The position numbers and the translations under genes are program-made. Of a stretch of 64,000 bases of DNA, positions 58,740 through 64,000 are shown in pieces. Source of the stretch: Alteribacillus sp041949975 (GTDB lineage Bacteria > Bacillota > Bacilli > Bacillales > Marinococcaceae); the NCBI RefSeq assembly GCF_041949975.1, contig NZ_JBHFQG010000001.1:186001-250000 (forward strand), written 5' to 3'. The notes under the pieces are model-generated. The model worked only from the letters and a program-made list of their open reading frames with translations. It was not told where the DNA came from and ran no database searches. Position 1 is the first letter of the stretch. Each line of letters begins with the position of its first letter.

Positions 58740-58923
58740 TTGTTTAGGAAATTATGTTTTTACAAATTGTGGATAACTACCTCCATATTGTTTGATCCGC
58801 GTCTAGCTTCAGCGCCCAGCCTCTCGGGGTTAAATAACCTCCAGTCATGAAAGCAAAGAGCGCCTTTCATGACTGGAGAACATTTACCTGTCGAGGCTGA
58901 TCAGGGCGCTTGCGCTTTCGTTC
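58740..58923. repeat. Dispersed structured intergenic repeat, family A, copy 3 (shortest)
   Basis: Same ends as copies at 11576 and 35910 (TGTTTAGGAAATTATG, GCGTCTAGCTTCAGCGCC, CCTGTCGAGGCTGAT, GCGCTTGCGCTTT), but a different middle. Here a perfect 15-bp inverted repeat, CTCCAGTCATGAAAG and CTTTCATGACTGGAG, encloses CAAAGAGCGC. In the other copies the right arm reads CTTTAGTGACTGGAG. Changes on both arms keep the pairing, which suggests that the folded form matters. Confidence 0.8.
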
Positions 58924-58929
58924 ATGTGT

Positions 58930-59739
58930 TTACTTACTGTTTTCCAAACGGTGCAAGTAAGTGGAATAAACGAGATAAAGCGAATTTATAGCGCTTTGCA
59001 GGCTCAGTTCTTCAACGAGGGGGGATTTGTACGTTTTGAGCTTTTGGCTGCTAACTTGAATAATATCTGTTGCACGTTGGGCTAAAAATGAATGAGGATC
59101 ACTGGTTACTGCAATGATCGGCGTTCTTTGTCTAGTGAGAACCTTCGTTAGCCGGGTAATAAAGCGAGTATTTCCTGAAAAAGAAATAATAAAAGCTAGA
59201 TCTTCAGACTGGGATTCAGCTTCAGATAATTGGTTTTCATGATTGCTATAGGAAAGAGCATGTTTTCCTAGACGTAAGAATTTAAATTGAGCATTACGCG
59301 CAATAACATGAGAAAAAGTTACCCCGAAGAAAGAAATTTTCTTAGACCTATGAATTTTAGCAGCAATGGAAAACAAGCTTTTTGAATCTAATAATTTCAA
59401 AGTTTCATTTAACGAAACTTGAGCGTGTTCGAAGTAATTAGCAATTTCGTTATGATTCACGTTTTTTTCTATCTCTTGATAATCTACTTCCGAAGAATTA
59501 AATTCATTAAACGTTCGTGCATATTCTTTCAATTCTTTGAATGAAACATTGTCAAACTTTCTGCAAAATCTTGTAACAGTAGCGGGAGAAGTGTGGCACG
59601 CATGTGCAAGCTCATGTATAGACATGTCAGGTATTTGGTGCACGTTTTTTAGAATGTATTCGGCGATTACAATATCAGTGCTTGCTTGATCAATGGATGA
59701 TTCAATAAAATTTAATAGTTTTGCAACAAAATTATACAT
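58930..59739 (-). CDS. MurR/RpiR-family sugar regulator
   Basis: A 269-residue RpiR protein. HTH: DMSIHELAHACHTSPATVTR, then FCRKFDNVSFKELKEYAR. SIS sugar-phosphate domain: KKISFFGVTFSHVIARNAQF, DLAFIISFSGNTRFI and TPIIAVTSDPHSFLAQRATD. It is divergent from the alpha-glucoside PTS operon and probably regulates it in response to a phosphorylated sugar. GGAGG lies 6 bases before the ATG. A palindrome in the divergent gap is its likely operator. Confidence 0.92.
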   Translation of the reverse strand: MYNFVAKLLNFIESSIDQASTDIVIAEYILKNVHQIPDMSIHELAHACHTSPATVTRFCRKFDNVSFKELKEYARTFNEFNSSEVDYQEIEKNVNHNEIANYFEHAQVSLNETLKLLDSKSLFSIAAKIHRSKKISFFGVTFSHVIARNAQFKFLRLGKHALSYSNHENQLSEAESQSEDLAFIISFSGNTRFITRLTKVLTRQRTPIIAVTSDPHSFLAQRATDIIQVSSQKLKTYKSPLVEELSLQSAINSLYLVYSTYLHRLENSK

Positions 59740-59783
59740 ATAACGCCTCCTCTACATTCCTTACTCTCTAGTATAACCACTAA

Positions 59784-59808
59784 AAAAATTTCAGAAAATG
59801 AAATTTTT
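59784..59808. promoter_or_regulatory. Palindromic operator candidate for the RpiR regulator
   Basis: AAAAATTTCA (59784-59793), GAAAA, TGAAATTTTT (59799-59808): perfect 10-base arms. TTTCA/TGAAA half-sites are common for RpiR-type proteins. It lies 45 bases from the RpiR start and 72 from the GH4 start. Confidence 0.72.
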
Positions 59809-59880
59809 CTTAGAATGGAACGATCATATCCTACACTTGGAAATGTAAACGATAACAAATCCACTGCAGGAGTTGATCAT

Positions 59881-61233
59881 ATGAGAGCACATAATGTATT
59901 AATTGTAGGCGGAGGCAGTACGTGGACGCCTGGACTTTTGAAAAGTATTTGCGCAAGAAAAAATAGCTTTCCGATAAATCGCTTAGTCATGCTTGATATT
60001 AATGAGGAACGGCAAAAAATTATCGGTGAGTATGCGAAGGTTTTGTTCCAAGAAGAGTATCCGGAGTTGGATTTTCACTATACAACCAATAAAGAAGAGG
60101 CTTTTCGGGAAGATCTAGATTTTGTTTTCGTTCAAATGCGCACTGGGGGTTATACCATGCGTGAAAAAGACGAGAAAATTCCACTGCAACTGGGTGTTAT
60201 TGGCCAGGAAACATGTGGTCCGGGAGGATTTGCATATGGGATGCGTTCTATTCGTGACATGGTACAGCTAGTAGAGGATGTGCGAGCAAAGACAAAAGAT
60301 GCCTGGATATTAAATTATACAAATCCAGCTGCTATAGTTGCCGATGCGATAGGACGTATCTTTCCGGAGGATAAACGTATTTTGAATATTTGTGACCAGC
60401 CTGAAAATCTGCTTCGTTCTTATGGACGTATTCTTGATAAAGATCCTCGTGAATTTGATCCAGTCTACTTTGGCTTGAATCACTTTGGCTGGTTTACAAA
60501 TCTTTACGATGAAAATGGAAATGATTTACTACCAGAATTGCGTGAGAAAATCTTGAGTGGTGGATTTCGTCCAGTTGATTACGAACAGCGGGATCAATCG
60601 TGGCTTGATACTTATTCCATGGTAGAGCAAATTGTTCAAGACTTTCCCGATTATCTGCCAAACACTTATTTACAATACTATCTCTATCCCGATAAAGTGA
60701 AGCAAAAACTTGATCCTGATTTCACCCGTGCCAATGAGGTGATGGCTGGTCGTGAAAAACGAGTTTTTGAGGAGTGCGAACGGGTTGCAGAAATGGGAAC
60801 TTCTCAGGAATCGAAAGTAGTTCACAATGATGCGCATGGAGAATTTATTTTAGTAGTCGCAGAATCAATTGCTTACAATAAAGGAAGTCATTTTATCGTT
60901 ATTTTGAAAAACGAAGGATTGGTTGAAAACTTACCAGAAGATGCAATGGTTGAAGTAACAGCAAGCCTAACTGCTAATGGCCCGCGTCCTTACAGTGTTG
61001 GAAAGATTCCAACCTTTTATAAAGGATTAATTGAAGGACAATTTGCATATGAAAAACTTACCGTAGAGGCTTATTTAGAAGGGTCTTATGATAAAGCGCT
61101 TCAAGCTTTGACCTTAAACCGAACGGTAGTATCTGCTTCAAAAGCACGAGACGTTTTAGATGCACTTATTGAAGCTAATCGAGGATACTGGCCTGAACTG
61201 CGTTCGGAACGGCCAGCACCTGCTTTGGTATAA
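59881..61233 (+). CDS. GH4 6-phospho-alpha-glucosidase
   Basis: A 450-residue NAD- and metal-dependent family 4 glycosidase. NVLIVGGGSTWTPGLLKSIC near the N-terminus binds NAD, TNPAAIVADA and FGLNHFGWFTNLYDENG are family motifs, and CDQPENLL supplies the metal-binding Cys; a C-D-x-P motif is characteristic of alpha- rather than beta-specific members. It hydrolyses the phosphorylated disaccharide delivered by the downstream PTS. The ATG 8 bases after AGGAG is chosen; 22 open codons upstream overlap the leader. Maltose-, trehalulose- or other alpha-glucoside 6-phosphate are all possible. Confidence 0.88.
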   Translation: MRAHNVLIVGGGSTWTPGLLKSICARKNSFPINRLVMLDINEERQKIIGEYAKVLFQEEYPELDFHYTTNKEEAFREDLDFVFVQMRTGGYTMREKDEKIPLQLGVIGQETCGPGGFAYGMRSIRDMVQLVEDVRAKTKDAWILNYTNPAAIVADAIGRIFPEDKRILNICDQPENLLRSYGRILDKDPREFDPVYFGLNHFGWFTNLYDENGNDLLPELREKILSGGFRPVDYEQRDQSWLDTYSMVEQIVQDFPDYLPNTYLQYYLYPDKVKQKLDPDFTRANEVMAGREKRVFEECERVAEMGTSQESKVVHNDAHGEFILVVAESIAYNKGSHFIVILKNEGLVENLPEDAMVEVTASLTANGPRPYSVGKIPTFYKGLIEGQFAYEKLTVEAYLEGSYDKALQALTLNRTVVSASKARDVLDALIEANRGYWPELRSERPAPALV

Positions 61234-61245
61234 TTTTATCTCCTT

Positions 61246-61280
61246 AAGGAACGGTAGTTATAGCTATCGTTCCTTTCTTC
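61246..61280 (+). terminator. Intercistronic hairpin of the PTS operon
   Basis: AAGGAACGGTAG pairs with CTATCGTTCCTT (one G-T pair) around TTATAG, followed by TCTTCC. The weak T tail suggests partial termination or mRNA processing between GH4 and PTS genes. Confidence 0.5.
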
Positions 61281-61328
61281 CACAGTTGAGTATGCGTTTA
61301 CATAAAGGGTGAAAGGGTGACATTTTCG

Positions 61329-62900
61329 ATGAAAAATTTTAACTTTGAGTTTTTTCAGCGTCTTGGCAAAACGTTTATGGTAGTTATTTCATTACTTCCT
61401 GCTGCCGGGCTGCTGCTTGGTATTGGAACAACACTGCAATCGGAATATTTAATAGAGTACTTACCGTTTTTAGAAAATGATGTTTGGCAGATGACAGCTT
61501 CTTTAATGAGAGAAGCAGGGAATGCTATTTTTAGTAACCTCGGGGTGTTATTTGCTGTTGGCATAGCCGGAAGCTGGACAGGCGGCAAAGCAGCGGCAGC
61601 TCTGTCAGCTTTAGTTGGTTATATTATTATGCATACTGTAATCGGAACGGTGCTGGGAATCACCGCAGAAACAGCAGAAGAAGCAGGGAATGCAATGGAA
61701 TTAGGTATTCCAACATTGCAAGTTGGAGTATTTGGTGGAATTGTTGTTGGATTTGCAGCTGCTGCACTCTATCAGAAGTTTCACGACTTTAAAATGCCGG
61801 AATTGTTATCATTTTTTGGTGGTGCACGTTTTGTGCCAATTGTCACAGCAGGTTCTTCCATTGTCATCGCTTTAATAATGACAGCAGTTTGGCCTTCCGT
61901 ACAGAGCCTCATTTTTTCGATGGGAAATGCTTTAGCAGGTGAAAATACGCCGATGTTTTTTATGTTTATTTATGGGTTGGTGGAACGAGCCCTGATTCCA
62001 TTTGGACTTCATCATATTTTTTATATTCCAATTCGTTTCTCAGAAGTGGGAGGGATGTATACAACGCTTGCCGGAAATGTGGTTTCGGGTGATACAGCAA
62101 TGTATATGGCGCAGCTTGCTGACAGACAAATGGACTCCACAGTTGAGATTACAGCTGGACGTTTCATGGCCGGTAAGTTTCCATTTGTACTGTTTGGCTT
62201 ACCGGCTGTAGCATTAGCCATGTATCATATGGCAAAACCAGAAAACAAAAAGGCAGTAGGCGGTCTGCTATTTACAGCAGCGGGTACTGCTTTTCTTACG
62301 GGAATCACGGAACCAATAGAGTTTACATTTTTATTTGTCGCCCCTCTACTTTATGTTTTCCATAGTATTATGGCAGGGTTCTCTTTTATGCTTATGTATA
62401 TTTTAGATGTAAACATTGGTTATGCTGGTGGTTCAGGTCTTATTGACTTTATGTTATTTGGCGTTCTTCCTGGAGTGGGAGAACCATGGTATTTGGCGGT
62501 ATTGGTCGGTTTAGCAATGGCTGTTGTATATTATGCTGTTTTCAGGTTTGTAATTAAAAAATGGAATTTGCTAACCCCGGGCCGTGGAAATGAAGATTCC
62601 AATAGATTGTATTCAAAAGAGGATTTCCAGAGCAAAGGGAAAAATGAACAAAATGATAAGGCCTACAAAGTATTGGCTGCTCTAGGTGGCGAGGCCAATA
62701 TTAAAAATATTGATGCATGCATTACACGTCTTCGAGTTAGTGTAAACGACAAACAGCAGGTAGATCACGGTCAATTGAAACAGCTTGGAGCGCGTGGAGT
62801 CCTTGAAGTAGGTAACGGAATACAGGCAATATTCGGACCGACTGCAGAGGTGTTAAAAAACCAAATAAGCGATATTATAGAAAATAATAAATCAGCTTGA
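61329..62900 (+). CDS. PTS alpha-glucoside-type transporter EIICB
   Basis: A 523-residue phosphotransferase permease. The glucose-family EIIC part (residues 1 to about 420) has FGLHHIFYIPIRFSEVGG and the conserved GITEPIEFTFLFVAPLLY. EIIB follows, with phosphorylated Cys464 in NIDACITRLRV. There is no EIIA domain, so phosphate must come from an EIIA encoded elsewhere. ATG at 61329 is chosen; a GTG four codons earlier is also plausible. With the GH4 enzyme and RpiR regulator it forms a complete uptake and hydrolysis unit for an alpha-glucoside. Confidence 0.92.
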   Translation: MKNFNFEFFQRLGKTFMVVISLLPAAGLLLGIGTTLQSEYLIEYLPFLENDVWQMTASLMREAGNAIFSNLGVLFAVGIAGSWTGGKAAAALSALVGYIIMHTVIGTVLGITAETAEEAGNAMELGIPTLQVGVFGGIVVGFAAAALYQKFHDFKMPELLSFFGGARFVPIVTAGSSIVIALIMTAVWPSVQSLIFSMGNALAGENTPMFFMFIYGLVERALIPFGLHHIFYIPIRFSEVGGMYTTLAGNVVSGDTAMYMAQLADRQMDSTVEITAGRFMAGKFPFVLFGLPAVALAMYHMAKPENKKAVGGLLFTAAGTAFLTGITEPIEFTFLFVAPLLYVFHSIMAGFSFMLMYILDVNIGYAGGSGLIDFMLFGVLPGVGEPWYLAVLVGLAMAVVYYAVFRFVIKKWNLLTPGRGNEDSNRLYSKEDFQSKGKNEQNDKAYKVLAALGGEANIKNIDACITRLRVSVNDKQQVDHGQLKQLGARGVLEVGNGIQAIFGPTAEVLKNQISDIIENNKSA

Positions 62901-62909
62901 AAAGGATAG

Positions 62910-62945
62910 AGTCCAGCATCCGGCAAATGATGCTGGACTTTATAT
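62910..62945 (+). terminator. Terminator of the PTS operon
   Basis: AGTCCAGCATC (62910-62920) and GATGCTGGACT (62929-62939) form a perfect 11-bp stem, followed by TTATAT. Confidence 0.82.
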
Positions 62946-63120
62946 AGCAATAGGAAACAAATTATTGGTTTAGCAGTTAAGCATTAGCTGCAGTGCTTAG
63001 GGCGTATCACTCAAAAGGAATTAAGCCCACGCAGCTTTATAATTTTTCAACAAGAAATAGACTCATTCTTCTGGATATAGTACATTAGATGAACAGAACA
63101 CCGTAGTCAGGGAGATACAA

Positions 63121-64000
63121 ATGAAAGGTTTTTTTAATAAATACAAAACATTGAGCCTGCAGACATGGATCACATTGCTTGTATGTCTTGTACTAATTGT
63201 TGCTTTATCTGTAACAGGTTTTTTAATTGGAAGGGATACAGCAAAGAACGCACGGGAAGCGCAGGAAGAAAAAACAATGAATATTGCTAATGCAGTTAGT
63301 CATGCTCCTGCGGTTGTTAACGGTTTAACAGCAGCAGGGCAGTCTGCAGCCATTCAATCCTATACTCTTGAGGTACAGGCAAACACAAACGTAGAATATA
63401 TAGTGGTTATGGACATGGACCATATTCGACAGTCTCATCCTGTAGAAGAGAGGATTGGCCAGTATTTTGTGGGCGGAGATGAAGACAAAGCATTTACAGG
63501 AGAACGTTATACGTCTGTTGCTGAAGGGACGCTTGGTGAGTCGCTTCGTTCTTTTGTGCCTATTTTAAATAAAAATGACGAACAAATTGGGGTCGTATCC
63601 GTCGGTATTTTATTAGATAATGTAGAGAGTGTAGTGATCGATCAGCAGCGCATGGTTTATATCGGGACAGGAGCAGGCATGATGATTGGTATTCTTGGAG
63701 CCGTCATTCTTGCCCGCCGTGTGAAGCGCACCCTTCATGGCCTGGAACCAAGAGAGATAGCCCAGCTGCTGCAGGAAAGAGAAGCCATGCTGGCATCCGT
63801 TCGGGAAGGGATTATCGCGATAAATGAAAAAGGAACCATTGTCGTTGCAAACGATGCAGCAAAAGAGCTCTTTCGCCGGGCTGGATTAATGAAAGATCCA
63901 ATAGGACAGGATTCCGAATCGTTTTTAAAATCTCCTCTTTTAAAGGATGTACTTAGCCACCAAAAAGCGGAGTTTGACCAAGAGCAATTATTAAATGGAA
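63121..64000 (+). CDS. CitA/DcuS-type sensor histidine kinase, N-terminal part (cut by window end)
   Basis: About 293 residues are visible and the frame is open at the window edge. Order: first membrane helix (residues about 14-38, TWITLLVCLVLIVALSVTGF), an extracytoplasmic sensor domain with VVMDMDHIRQSHPVEERIGQ (the signature of CitA/DcuS/MalK-type single-Cache domains), second helix (about 178-200, YIGTGAGMMIGILGAVILAR) and a PAS domain (REGIIAINEKGTIVVANDAA). The kinase domain lies beyond the window. These sensors detect citrate or C4-dicarboxylates and act with a response regulator, expected next. AGGGAG precedes the ATG. Confidence 0.9.
   Translation, partial: MKGFFNKYKTLSLQTWITLLVCLVLIVALSVTGFLIGRDTAKNAREAQEEKTMNIANAVSHAPAVVNGLTAAGQSAAIQSYTLEVQANTNVEYIVVMDMDHIRQSHPVEERIGQYFVGGDEDKAFTGERYTSVAEGTLGESLRSFVPILNKNDEQIGVVSVGILLDNVESVVIDQQRMVYIGTGAGMMIGILGAVILARRVKRTLHGLEPREIAQLLQEREAMLASVREGIIAINEKGTIVVANDAAKELFRRAGLMKDPIGQDSESFLKSPLLKDVLSHQKAEFDQEQLLNG

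Noticed and set aside
1..64000. CRISPR arrays, tRNA or rRNA genes, phage or defence systems
   Set aside because: Looked for and not seen: no regularly spaced short repeats, no cloverleaf ends or rRNA cores, no integrase, restriction, toxin-antitoxin or transposase genes.

Overview
The window reads as chromosomal DNA of a Firmicute of the Bacillaceae type. Evidence: AGGAGG-type ribosome sites, TTG/GTG starts, CcpA-type cre boxes, a SinR-like regulator, a TPP riboswitch driving a thiamine-salvage operon of the kind described in Bacillus halodurans, and intergenic repeats typical of Bacillaceae. Many proteins are acid-rich, and TRAP and sodium-coupled transporters are present, so a salt- or alkali-adapted species is likely; that part is inference. 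No rRNA, tRNA, CRISPR array, phage or transposase gene was seen.

Region 1 (1-3.6 kb): tail of an aldehyde dehydrogenase, an unrecognised protein, a 32-residue membrane peptide, a sodium:solute symporter and an iron alcohol dehydrogenase, probably one operon. Region 2 (3.6-6.6 kb): a twice-frameshifted gamma-glutamylcyclotransferase and an intact gamma-glutamyltransferase. Region 3 (6.7-11.6 kb): TPP riboswitch, then thiZ-thiX-thiY-ylmB-tenA, which import and recycle the thiamine pyrimidine.

Region 4 (12.4-56.3 kb) is a large island for aromatic and aryl-CoA catabolism. It holds four acyl/aryl-CoA ligases, a ThDP enzyme, an aldehyde dehydrogenase, two TRAP transporters, a UraA-fold permease, two flavin monooxygenases, a beta-oxidation set (3-hydroxyacyl-CoA dehydrogenase, enoyl-CoA hydratase, thiolase) and thioesterases. 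It also has three gentisate-dioxygenase-like cupins, each beside a fumarylacetoacetate-hydrolase-family gene. Two of these modules also carry a DinB-fold gene, which I propose is a bacillithiol-dependent maleylpyruvate isomerase. The inferred flow is: side chains are shortened as CoA esters, hydroxybenzoate is hydroxylated to gentisate, and the ring is opened to maleylpyruvate, isomerised to fumarylpyruvate and hydrolysed to fumarate and pyruvate. Regulators are four IclR proteins, two LysR proteins and a GAF/PucR-type protein. Three operator-like motifs recur at separate promoters, and cre boxes suggest glucose repression. Three genes in the island are decayed (PanE-like reductase, acyl-CoA dehydrogenase, thioesterase).

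Region 5 (56.3-64 kb): a CynX-type transporter, a small unrecognised gene divergent from a SinR-like regulator, an alpha-glucoside PTS operon (RpiR regulator, GH4 phospho-glucosidase, EIICB), and the start of a CitA/DcuS-type sensor kinase cut by the window edge. Three copies of one structured intergenic repeat lie at about 11.7, 36.0 and 58.8 kb.
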